From Diplonema papillatum (Eukaryota; Euglenozoa; Diplonemea; Diplonemida; Diplonemidae), in assembly GCA_030068145.1 (NCBI GenBank), contig JAPJBO010000947.1, forward strand, positions 22,541 through 86,540: a DNA stretch of 64,000 bases, written 5' to 3'. The notes below the pieces were generated by a model, which was not told the origin of the DNA, did not search any database, and was given only the letters and a program-made list of their open reading frames with translations. This document shows positions 1-8,601 of this stretch, in pieces. Made by a program: the position numbers and the translations under genes. Numbering within the stretch: position 1 is the stretch's first letter; every line of letters begins with the position of its first letter.

Positions 1-690
1 GGACAGCTGGCCTACACCAAGGCCCTCTCGGCCTCGTTTGGGGCGATGGGGTTCGAGAATCACCCCCTGAGAGTTTTGGCCAAGGCCCTGCGCGGTGGCG
101 GTGCGGCTATCCCGGACAGCCAAGCGACGCCGCTCGAGAAGCAGAAGCTCGTGTCTCACGCCAGGCTGCAGCAGCCGTCCGTTCATCTTGCCCTCCTCGT
201 CGCGTGGAAGACGGCATCCCGTTGGGCGGAGGTGGCGGATCTTTCGTCCGCCCAGTTCCTCTTGGTGACGCAGAAGGAGGTGATCGTGGACTGGTTCCAG
301 ACGCCGAAGGGGCGGACGCACGATCCTTTCAAGGCGTCGCGGTTCGCGGTGATCCAGGGGCCGTTGACGACGGAGATCGCCATGTTGTTCAGGAAGTGCG
401 CACCCTTCGCACCCCTGACAAGGCTGACGACGTCGGCGTTGGACTCTCTGTGGGGTCAGTCGGTGCAGATGCAGGGGTACACCGCGCACTCGATCAAACG
501 CGGCGCAGTGAAGCACCTCTTGCCGTTGCTGACCAGCGGCAAGCTGTCGCCGCACCTCGTCGATCGGCTGACGAAGCACGAGGAGGAGGGAGGTCCCGGG
601 ACGCTTTCGAGGACCACACTCCGGTACGCCGGGGGCGACGTGGACCTTGCCAGGGCACTCGAGACCGGCAAGGTGACGAGGCACTTGTGA
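1..690 (+). CDS. Tyrosine recombinase of retroelement 1, 5' partial
   Basis: This is the C-terminal catalytic part of a lambda-integrase-type tyrosine recombinase, the enzyme that would insert the circular cDNA of the element. The frame is open from base 1 and runs to TGA at 688-690, so the ATG at 46 is internal. The complete homologue at 43940-45034 aligns throughout. Catalytic boxes are visible: the first Arg in TASRWAEV, the H-x-x-R box in HSIKRGAVKHLL, and the nucleophilic Tyr in LRYAGGD near the end. The next frame (RT) overlaps it in the -1 phase. Confidence 0.85.
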   Translation, partial: GQLAYTKALSASFGAMGFENHPLRVLAKALRGGGAAIPDSQATPLEKQKLVSHARLQQPSVHLALLVAWKTASRWAEVADLSSAQFLLVTQKEVIVDWFQTPKGRTHDPFKASRFAVIQGPLTTEIAMLFRKCAPFAPLTRLTTSALDSLWGQSVQMQGYTAHSIKRGAVKHLLPLLTSGKLSPHLVDRLTKHEEEGGPGTLSRTTLRYAGGDVDLARALETGKVTRHL

Positions 691-692
691 CG

Positions 693-2345
693 GGATACCT
701 CCGCAGTGGTCATTTCCACTCCGTCACCCGACGAGGCGGTTCGACGCGTCTGCCGCGTAGCAAGGAGGAGCGTGCCTCGCCGTTGCACGTCGCGCCGATC
801 AAGCCGATGTCGGTCGACAAGCTGCGCGCGCGGATGAACGAAGCGGCTCTCCGCCGCTTTGACGATACGTGGCAAACAACGTTCTTCCCTCGTGTTGAAA
901 CCGAGACGGTAATCGGTTCACCCTCAACCCTTCGTCCTGAACATGCGTCTTTGCTTGCCGACAACGGGATTGCCCGCAGTTCGACCGGTCCCGGCCCGTT
1001 CGCTTCGGTTCCTTTTACCGTCTTGGAAGAGAAGGACGGGGCGCTGCGACAGCGCTTCATATTGTGGACAGTGGACGGCAACCGGGCCGCTCACGAGCGG
1101 GGGTACGAGGCGCATGTGCCTCTCGGACACGTTTCGGCGTATCTGGGGGCAAGCCGTGAAGAGTGTGGTTCGACCCGCGATTTCAAGACCGGCTTTTACG
1201 CGATCGAGATTCCACCGGAGTCGCGTCACCTCTTCCGCTTCGCTGATTCCGGTGGCGGTTGGTGGGAACTTCTGCGGCTTCCCATGGGACATTCGTGTGC
1301 ACCTGAGATAATGCACACGCTGGCAGCCGTGGCGGGCGGGCACGCGGATTACGTGCTACCGCAGTTTGCCGAGCGGGATGTCACCGTCGATATATGGGTC
1401 GACAACATCCGATATGCCGGGAAAAGGTCGGCGGTGCAGCTCGCGACCCGAAGGCTGGACCAGACCGCCGCTGATTGCGATCTGACGTGGAAGCCCTCCG
1501 ACTCGCAGACGGCGGCCACGCGGTATGAGTTCATCGGGGTCGATTGGGACCATGTTGCTCACCGTGTTGCAGTCTCGCGGAAGCTACGCCGGAAGCTTAT
1601 GGAAGCGCGTTACACGCTGAAGTCGTCGCCAACAATGCGGGCCTCCGAGCTCGAAACTCTTGGTGGTCGTTTGCTGCATGCCTCTGCAGTCGCTGGAATC
1701 TTTCCAGGCTCTTTTTGGTTTGCGCTTAAATTCTTTCGGCGCGTTACGAATTCGTTGAACCGGGGTGCACGACTCCCCTCTGATACGGTGGAGGTGTCTC
1801 CCTGTGTGCGATTGTCCCTTCAAGAGTGGATTGACTCGGTGTTAAAGCCGAGGGCCATCCCCGTTCTGCAACAGTCCCCGCGCATCACGGCCTTCGTGGA
1901 CGCGAGCAAGAAAGGCTGGGGCGGTGTCCTTGTGGATTCGCGGACGATGGAAGTGACCGTCTTAGGAGGGTCGTGGAATGCTGCGGAGAGCTCGCTGCAT
2001 ATCAACGAGCTGGAGGCCATTGCATTTAACCTGGTTCTCCTTGCTCTTCCAGTCTCAATCAAAGGGGGAAGAGTGGATGTCGTAGTTGATAATACCACGG
2101 TGAAAGGGGTTGCCCGAAAGGGTGCCTGTTTGAAGAGTGCCGTGTTGAACAACGCGGTAGTCAGAGGATTGGAACGCGTGCGTTCCTTAAACTGTGCTCT
2201 TTCCGTGCGATGGGTCAGGAGTGAAGGCAACCCTGCGGACTTGCCATCACGCGTACCGCTGACCATGATTGGCGCTGATGCGCTCGATTCAATTGTACTT
2301 GCGGTGAGGCAGTTTCTCACTGGCGTTGTGGTGGATGGAAGGTGA
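693..2345 (+). CDS. Reverse transcriptase/RNase H of retroelement 1
   Basis: This frame copies the element RNA into DNA and degrades the template. It is open in the -1 phase from position 204, inside the recombinase gene. The first ATG after the overlap is at 807, but residues encoded just upstream (TRLPRSKEERASPLHV) are conserved with the second copy, so translation probably enters by -1 frameshifting or from an upstream start. RT landmarks are LPMGHSCAPE and the catalytic WVDNIRYAG, where the usual xxDD is VDN. RNase H landmarks are FVDASKKGWGG, HINELEAIAF, VVVDNTTVKG and GNPADLPSR, with all acidic residues kept. No methylase domain is seen. The stop codon overlaps the first base pairs of the terminal repeat. 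Confidence 0.88.
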   Translation, partial: GYLRSGHFHSVTRRGGSTRLPRSKEERASPLHVAPIKPMSVDKLRARMNEAALRRFDDTWQTTFFPRVETETVIGSPSTLRPEHASLLADNGIARSSTGPGPFASVPFTVLEEKDGALRQRFILWTVDGNRAAHERGYEAHVPLGHVSAYLGASREECGSTRDFKTGFYAIEIPPESRHLFRFADSGGGWWELLRLPMGHSCAPEIMHTLAAVAGGHADYVLPQFAERDVTVDIWVDNIRYAGKRSAVQLATRRLDQTAADCDLTWKPSDSQTAATRYEFIGVDWDHVAHRVAVSRKLRRKLMEARYTLKSSPTMRASELETLGGRLLHASAVAGIFPGSFWFALKFFRRVTNSLNRGARLPSDTVEVSPCVRLSLQEWIDSVLKPRAIPVLQQSPRITAFVDASKKGWGGVLVDSRTMEVTVLGGSWNAAESSLHINELEAIAFNLVLLALPVSIKGGRVDVVVDNTTVKGVARKGACLKSAVLNNAVVRGLERVRSLNCALSVRWVRSEGNPADLPSRVPLTMIGADALDSIVLAVRQFLTGVVVDGR

Positions 2346-2749
2346 CCTCGCCCAAGCTCGTTTCCCCGGGTTAAGGCAGTCACTCAACATTCCCTTGCGC
2401 TAGTGATATCAGTTACAAAGACGTGTTCTTACTTCTCCCTTTCTTCTAGGCAGTTCTCGTCAGACAATACGAAGAGCAGAAACTCTCACAGTTTCACTGA
2501 GGGAGTTGATGCACCACGAAAGTCGATTAGAGAACTCTACACAGCCTTCAGGGTGTGGTTGGTTCAAAGAAACAGTCAAGTTTTCCCACCCTCCCTAACC
2601 CCCCGGTGACCTCGCCCAAGCTCGTTTCCCCGGGTTAAGGCAGTCACTCAACATTCCCTTGCGCTAGTGATATCAGTTACAAAGACGTGTTCTTACTTCT
2701 CCCTTTCTTCTAGGCAGTTCTCGTCAGACAATACGAAGAGCAGAAACTC
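2341..2749 (+). repeat. Split direct repeat terminus (B1-A2-B2) of retroelement 1
   Basis: The 145-bp block at 2341-2485 recurs, apparently base for base, at 2605-2749, separated by a unique 119-bp block at 2486-2604. It begins GGTGACCTCGCCC and ends GCAGAAACTC. Placed directly after the RT/RNase H stop, this is the B1-A2-B2 half of the A1-[genes]-B1-A2-B2 split repeats known for PAT/Ngaro/VIPER-type YR elements. The matching A1 copy (of 2486-2604) should lie at the left end, outside the window. Confidence 0.75.
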
Positions 2750-3164
2750 CTTACCATTGATGGGGACACCTCAAAATGCGGTGGAAACAATTTACCCTTG
2801 ATGGGGACACCTCAAAATGCGGTGGAAACACTTCACCCTTGATGGGGACACCTCAAAATGCGGCGGAAACACCGTACCATTGATGGGGACACCTCAAAAT
2901 GCGGTGGAAACAATTTACCCTTGATGGGGACACCTCAAAATGCGGTGGAAACACCTTACCATTGATGGGGACACCTCAAAATGCGGTGGAAACACTTTAC
3001 CATTGATGGGGACACCTCAAAATGCGGTGGAAACACCTTACTATTGATGGGGACACCTCAAAACGTGGTGGAAACACCTTACCATTGATGGGGACACCTC
3101 AAAATGCGGTGGAACAATTTACCCTTGATGGGGACACCTCAAAATGCGGTGGAAACAAAACGCC
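2750..3164. repeat. 41-bp minisatellite, about 10 units
   Basis: Ten head-to-tail units of 41 bp carry the core GATGGGGACACCTCAAAAT. Units start with this core near 2759 and recur every 41 bp to 3127. Differences between units lie mainly in the ACACCTTACCA/ACAATTTACCC segment. The array abuts the last base of retroelement 1. Small reading frames across it are repeat artefacts. Confidence 0.9.
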
Positions 3165-3165
3165 C

Positions 3166-3545
3166 GGTGGGGGGGGGTTTGCAAGAACGTGCTTGGAATG
3201 GATATGTGCTCAACACCGCACTGGTCCCGTCTGCGCCGTGTTTCGGTCCTTTAAGCCACGGACACATAAGGCGGACCATCATCAGCGTGGAACCTGAGTG
3301 TCTGCAGACAGGACTGCGGTGTGAGTCTGGTTTGTCAGGCGGCTGTTCGTAGCTCGTCACAGCCAGGACCACCCGTGCTACTAGAGCACAGGCGAATCCG
3401 TCACGGGGAGAAGGCCCCTACAACCGTGTCTGAGCAATCAGTTAAAAAACTCAGGGCACTCGCCCTGATGGTGACTGCGACTCGCTAGGCAGCACTGACT
3501 TGTCTTCTTTTTACGGTGGCAATCTGCGAAGTAAACTCCGCAGAG
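3166..3545. repeat. Dispersed repeat family B, longest copy
   Basis: A G-run is followed by TTGCAAGAACGTGCTTGGAA and about 350 bp ending around TCTTCTTTTTACGGTGGCAA. The first 150 bp recur nearly unchanged at 3676-3835 and 35626-35760. A diverged full-length copy is at 23890-24215 and a short fragment at 62397-62440. Every copy starts next to a G-rich run. No coding capacity is recognised. It could be a non-autonomous retroelement. Confidence 0.7.
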
Positions 3546-3675
3546 CACAGTGGACATGGGGTTGCCGTGTGCAGCACCAATGGTTGAAGTACCAAAAGGG
3601 AAAAGAGTGCGAGGAAGTTATCCTGCGTGCTGAGGGCAGCAAGTCGCGTTACGCGAAGTACCCTACTGGAATGGG

Positions 3676-3835
3676 GGGATTGCAAGAACGTGCTTGGAAT
3701 GGATATGTGCTCAACACCGCACTGGTCCCGTCTGCGCCGTGTTTCGGTCCTTTAAGCCACGGACACATAAGGCGGACCATCATCAGCGTGGAACCTGAGT
3801 GTCTGCAGACAGGACTTCGGTGTGAGTCTGAAAAA
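3676..3835. repeat. Dispersed repeat family B, truncated copy 2
   Basis: Starts GGATTGCAAGAACGTGCTTG and matches 3180-3325 almost perfectly through GTGTCTGCAGACAGGACT, then breaks off at a run of A and a long poly-G tract at 3838-3869. Confidence 0.75.
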
Positions 3836-3837
3836 AA

Positions 3838-3868
<31 letters not shown>

Positions 3869-3869
3869 C
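3838..3869. repeat. Poly-G tract, about 30 G
   Basis: An essentially uninterrupted G homopolymer follows AAAAAAA at the broken end of a family B repeat. Similar tracts lie at 23893-23924, 41318-41333 and 52262-52280. Lengths of such runs are often unreliable in assemblies. Confidence 0.85.
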
Positions 3870-3929
3870 TTCGACCTTTTGCAAAATGGCTGACACCACC
3901 GGGGATTTTCCCCGGTAAGGTGAAAATGT

Positions 3930-4335
3930 GACCTCCCTTATATGTCCGACATATTTTTCGATGTTCGACATACTTTCAAATACCTCTTATATGCCCGACA
4001 TATTTTCAAAATCCCCTTGCATGTCCGACATATTTTCGCGGATGATGTCCGACATATTTTCAGGATTACCCTAGTATGTCCGACATATTTTCAAGTTACC
4101 CTTATATGTCCAAGGTGTAATGCCCTCACATCCCGGTCATTTCGGTCCAAACTTGGGGTCCACATTTGGGTCCAACATACGGACATATAAGGGACATTTT
4201 GAAAATATGTTGGACATATAAGGGTAAGGTCAAAGATGTGTTAGGCATATAAGGGGCATTTCGAAACTACGGTGTCAAAATGAAAATATGTCGGACATAT
4301 AAGGGGGATTTGAAACTATAGCCGGACATTTAAGG
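3930..4335. repeat. Inverted pair of short tandem arrays with palindromic core
   Basis: The left arm (3940-4115) has about six units built on TATGTCCGACATATTTTC. The right arm (4165-4335) has about five units of the reverse complement, GAAAATATGTCGGACATATA, separated by about 50 bp of single-copy sequence. The core TATGTC-C-GACATA is itself a palindrome, so hairpins can form within a unit and between arms. No gene is seen. It resembles the subterminal repeats of a DNA transposon or a fold-back element. Confidence 0.7.
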
Positions 4336-4473
4336 TAGTTTGCCCTTTAAAGTATGTTCATTTCATCTTCGAATGGCATCACGCGCTTCATTATTTTCTT
4401 CACGCAGGGATCACCCGGCCTCGTTTGGTTTCGTGTTGGCATTGGACGCTGCACAGACCGGCTCTCGGCATAC

Positions 4474-4644
4474 CTGAAAATGAAAATGACCCTTCTGCTG
4501 AGCTTCTGTGGATTCCTCATAGAAGCACTCCGTCTTGTGCGGACCGACGCGGAGGGTGAGGCCTGTGTAGCTGATGGCCCGCCCAGCATCGCAGGCAGCG
4601 GACAGCACCAGGAGGCAGAGCGCGTGTCTTGTGTAAGGCAGCAT
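4474..4644 (-). CDS. p24/TMED-family cargo receptor, exon 1 only
   Basis: p24/TMED proteins are type I membrane proteins cycling between ER and Golgi in COPI/COPII vesicles. This 57-residue exon has an ATG at 4644, a hydrophobic signal peptide (ALCLLVLSAACDA) and the start of a GOLD domain with the conserved pattern GPHKTECFYEE followed by GHFHFQ. It ends at a good donor, CAG|GTATGC, in phase 0. The rest of the GOLD domain, coiled coil, membrane span and KKxx-type tail should lie downstream on the minus strand (below 4474). That stretch holds only repeats and a retroelement, so the gene is either truncated or has a very long intron. Identification rests on a short exon. Confidence 0.6.
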
Positions 4645-4920
4645 TCTTCCTTTTTTTTCTCCTCTTTGTGTTTGTGTTTGTGCGTCTGTGCTCCCGCCTC
4701 CGCTTCCCCTTCTTCAACCTGAGGTCGTATTCCAGTGGGTGGTGCAGAGTGGCGGAAATCAAAGTCGTGGTGATGCTGCGTTTCCCGGCCCATACGTAAC
4801 AATTGATGTCACCCGTCGATCAACCGGAGTTGAGCCGAGGGGAACAGTTGTTTTGCCTTTCTGGATGGAATGAGGAAACTGTTGGAGTCGTTTTCTTATG
4901 CTATCCAGAATATTTGGTAA

Positions 4921-5092
4921 TGATCCTGCTGCAGGTTCACCTACAGCAACCTTGTTACGCCTTTTGCTTCCTCTAACTGAGGACTATCCCACAGCCAATC
5001 GGTAGCAACGACGGGCGGTGTGTACAAATGACAGGGACTTAATCAGTGCAAGCTAATGACTTGCGCCTACTAGGCATTCCTCATTCAAGAAA
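4921..5092 (-). rRNA. 18S rRNA 3'-end fragment (antisense), probably pseudogenic
   Basis: Read on the minus strand, it contains GTACACACCGCCCGTCG, GTAACAAGG and the 3' terminus GTAGGTGAACCTGCAG...GGATCA, so it is the last part of nuclear small-subunit rRNA. Only about 170 nt are present. Between ACCGATTGG and TTAGAGGAAG only about 20 nt remain, where helix 44 normally has about 100. The near-universal AAGTCGTAACAAGG reads AAGGCGTAACAAGG. These losses favour a decayed insertion over a working gene, although a divergent rRNA cannot be excluded. Confidence 0.8.
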
Positions 5093-5310
5093 TACTCGAG
5101 GGGCTGCCTTGTGCTTACTTCGAAGGAGGCCAGAGGGGGAGAAACAATACAACTACAAAGTGGGTCTTTTTTGTTGAATGCTTACGCCCGCCACTAAACC
5201 CAGATTCACCTGTGTTTCGTGTGGGCTACAGCACATTTACCTCCTTTGATCTTTTGCAGCTGGCAGCCTCCTCAAGTATTTCCTACAAAGCAGGTGCTTA
5301 TACAAGAGAA
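5091..5310 (+). repeat. SINE-like dispersed repeat (family A), copy 1
   Basis: Head AAATACTCGAGG, then ACAATACAACTACAAAGTG, CGCCCGCCACTAAACCCAG, CGTGTGGGCTACAGCAC and tail CAGGTGCTTATACAAGAGAA. The same order of blocks recurs at 22395-22550 (closest match) and, diverged, at 6724-6900, 53385-53655, 56915-57130, 16229-16560 and 34196-34470, usually with an A-rich tail. No coding frame. The size, tail and dispersion fit a SINE; no tRNA-like promoter was identified. Confidence 0.65.
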
Positions 5311-6723
5311 TAATTGGGAAGCAGCACAGAAAAGCGATCGAAAAGGTCATTCAGTACAAGTCTTGTGAAACGGAGAGAAGAAGGACAAGTGACTTGGCCA
5401 AATCAAAAAAAAAAAAAGACTGAAAAACAATAGAAATTAAAAAGAGGGGGAGGGGAGGAGGAAGGGAACAGCAAAAACCAAGGGGAACAACTCAAGGTCT
5501 TTGAGCACAAAATCAGAGGAAGAAACAAGAAGAGATAAATTAAACTAAAGCGTGACGGGCACATCTAAGCCGGAAGCTGCATCGCAACGTTGATATTCAG
5601 TGTTTGAAGTTAGAAACATAAAAGTTGAGAATGGCCCCTTCCGATACAACCATAACATCCGCGATTCGTCCACGTGCAAGGTGTTGCCACAGGTCACCCA
5701 CTACAGGCTGCAAGATCCCAAGGACTCGCTAGACCCAAGAATGGAGGCCAAGGATGAGAGCTTAACTCGTCACAATCTGCTCACATGTCTAAAGTTTAAT
5801 GCTCATGACAGTGAACATCGTGGCCACAATGTCCGACCAAGACCTTGAGAGTCTTGCCAACCGGTGAGCTTTTACTTTGTTTCAAGGAAACAAGGAATCT
5901 GCAAGCTTGATGAGAGCTGAACACCGTGGCCACAAAGTCAACCCAAGACTTCAATAAATCGAGGCAATCGGGTATAATTCAAAAGAAAACGGAAGAAAGG
6001 GGGGCGGGTAAAATGGAAAAATGGTTGTGAGCGGGCATGTTGCAGGGCTAACGGCCGGCAGTATTTTCTCTGTTCGTCGTTTTGAGTCGAACTTCTAGAT
6101 ACGTAAAAACAGCAGCTGCCGAGGACGAGGGTTGTCAGAAGCGAAGGACCTCGCATCCGATGAAGCGATCAAAGTACAGAGCAGAGGTTCGACCAGGTGG
6201 TCGTGTTTCCTCGCTTCTGTGCTCCTGCGGTGGCAGCCAGGTTGGTCGGCGCTCACCCCTGCGCCCTCAAAGCAAATCATACACAACGATAACCGCTGCC
6301 GTGTATAGTGAACAATCGCGTTGTTGGCCATCATTCATGGACGAAAAACAGGATGACAAGGTTCGAGGCTGCGGTGGCTTCTGGATAAAACAAGCCGCGC
6401 ATTCTTGTTGTTGATGATTCGAGCAGCTCAAAGCAACTCGAGACAAATCGACAGCCAGAACAGCGTCTGCAAACCCTGCGACAAGGAGGCAAGACCCACC
6501 AGACACTTGAAGACTTGAAGCCGCCAGCCCCAACAAAAAGGATCCTTGCGTTTCTCGCCACCATCACGCTCCTCCATAGACTTGCCGACCGCCATGCACC
6601 CTTCTAATACTCGCGAGCCTGCCTGAGGCTTCACGGCCGACGACGAGGTGGATAGACGAAGAATGTAAGGGCTTTACAAAGGAAAGTGGGTTCGACGAAT
6701 CACTACTTGCCGGAAGCAGTGGA

Positions 6724-6900
6724 AAACAAAATACTCGGCCGCCCGGTGCTTTTTCCGACGGAGGCTAGAGGTAGATAGTCGGGCTCTGGCGCCCGGCACC
6801 AAACCCAGACATACCTGAGCTTCGTGTGGGCTACCGCTCTTTCCTCCTTCGAGACTTTGCAACTGGCGGCTCGAGTATTTCCCTGCATAACAAAAAGGGG
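6724..6900 (+). repeat. SINE-like family A, diverged copy
   Basis: Shares GGCACCAAACCCAGACATAC, CGTGTGGGCTAC, GCAACTGGCGGC and CGAGTATTTCCCTGCATAACA with the other copies and ends in AAAAA. Confidence 0.5.
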
Positions 6901-7884
6901 GGCGCAGGGACGCCTGAGGAGTCGGGACTGCGCACGAGAACTATGTCTCAATGCGCGGGAAGTGCCGACAACTACAAAGTCACGGTTTGACTGCAGTCTG
7001 TTGCTGGGGAGGAAAGTCTTCGTTTGTGGGTGGCGTGGGGGAGTTCGTGGGAGGGAGTGACGAACAGACTGGTTCACCGACTGCTATTATGGGAAGTGGG
7101 TATCCAACAGGAGGTTATCGGGATCTTCAGTGCCCAACCAAGTCCGAAAGTCTTTTGTTTAAGTAGCCCCTGCGGTCTTTGTAGCCACCGGTCAACAGTT
7201 TTCGTAAGCCAAGGCAGTCCGTTGGACCTTTTGCAGATCGGGCACAAGAAGGTGCGTTGGTTATCCTTCTTAGAACCCGCCGGAGTTCGGTGAATCCCCT
7301 CGTCAACACCACCCAACGACTGTGGCACGCCTTGCACACTGCTGGGCTGGCAACAGGCAGCGTGCACAACCGTGTCTGGAAGGTGAGACGAGAGGTATCG
7401 GTTCACTCTGCCAAAGCACAATACGAAAAAGCCCTTCAGACCGTAAACCGTGAGCCACAGCACCAGACAATTCTATGCAGCCCGGGGGATAGAGGTGGAC
7501 CTGATAGACCGTGGTGACGTGGCTCTCGTTTCCCCTGGTGGGTGTGTGTGGGAGTGCGTGTCAGTAGCTCCGTGAGAGGACTGCGCACAATCTAGCCAAG
7601 ACTATTCAACATCAACAGATTGCGGTTTAGGAACGAAAGGGATGCAAAAAAGAAGAGAGAAGGAAAGGGAGAAAGGAATAGGCAAAGAAGTAGAACGACC
7701 CATCAGGACTGTTGAGTCCGAGCGCGTTGGCTGATTGATAGAAAAACATGTTAGTTTTCATTAGTCTGTTTCTATTTTTCTTTGCTGTGAGCCTGTGACT
7801 GCTTTATCCTTCGCTCTTTTTCTCGCAAAAAAGGTTTGTTCAATCTCTGACTCCGGTTCCTGTTTTTGTGGACAGAACATGATT

Positions 7885-7985
7885 TTTCCACCTGCCCGCC
7901 GACTTTTCTACACTGCTTGTAGGCTACTTTTCTTCACTGTGGGCGGACTTTTCTTCACTGTGGGCGACTTTTCTTCACTGTAGAC
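7885..7985. repeat. Short tandem repeat, about 20-bp unit
   Basis: Four to five imperfect units of GGCGACTTTTCTTCACTGTG. The last units are nearly identical, the first ones (GCCGACTTTTCTACACTGCT) diverged. Confidence 0.7.
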
Positions 7986-8496
7986 ACTTTTGGTTTTCCG
8001 TCACAATTCCGACACAATTCCGGCACTTCCAACACGATCTCAGGGGTGAGGATGCCAAAGACAAAAAAAGATTTTGCGAAACTCGCCGCCGAAGCTCGGG
8101 AAAACGAGTTGCTGGGCACGGCGAGCCAGGCAAAGTACGAACAGCGCTACACTGGCCTGATCTCGTGCACGAGAACCTTGCGCCGGATCTGGGCAAAGGA
8201 CCCAAAGGTCCTGTGCCACAAGCCGTGCCCACGGTCGTGCACAACATTACAGTAGGCAGCGGTGCCGTACTGAACTTCAGCACTCAAGACGCATCCAGGT
8301 GCAGCGTTCATTTAACACTGACTCGTGCTCTTCTTCGAGTAGATCAGTGTGCACTCCAAACCCTTGTTTCTTCTTTCATCACAGATCAGGCGTACGCAAA
8401 TACGGCATCTGTCGCATCGTTCTTGTCCCTAAAAGTAGCCTCTCGCAGTGTGTCAAAGTCGTCTGGCAGGTGGAAAAGCCATCTTCTTGCCTCGAG

Positions 8497-8601
8497 AAGT
8501 TGTTTTCTTGCACTCGAGTTTTCCGGATTGCCACTCGGGCCCCCCCCACCCCGGGGGGCCCTCGTGGCAATCCGGAAAACTCTCGTGCAAGAAAACAACT
8601 T
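8497..8601. repeat. Fold-back inverted repeat, 49-bp arms
   Basis: The arm 8497-8545, starting AAGTTGTTTTCTTGCACTCG, is matched by its reverse complement at 8553-8601 with about four mismatches around a C-rich loop. The cruciform or hairpin would be very stable. It could be a small fold-back element; no target duplication was recognised. Confidence 0.75.

Larger units (their letters stand above)
1..2749 (+). mobile_element. YR retroelement 1 (VIPER/DIRS-like), right part
   Basis: This is the 3' portion of a tyrosine-recombinase retrotransposon whose left end (gag, start of YR, left repeat) lies outside the window. In order it holds the end of a tyrosine recombinase frame, an overlapping RT/RNase H frame, and a terminal direct-repeat structure. 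The gene order YR then RT/RNase H matches the second, more complete copy at 42264-46369 and the VIPER/TATE group of trypanosomatids, not classical DIRS or Ngaro elements, where YR follows RT. The frames are open throughout and the terminal repeats are identical, which suggests recent activity. Confidence 0.8.
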
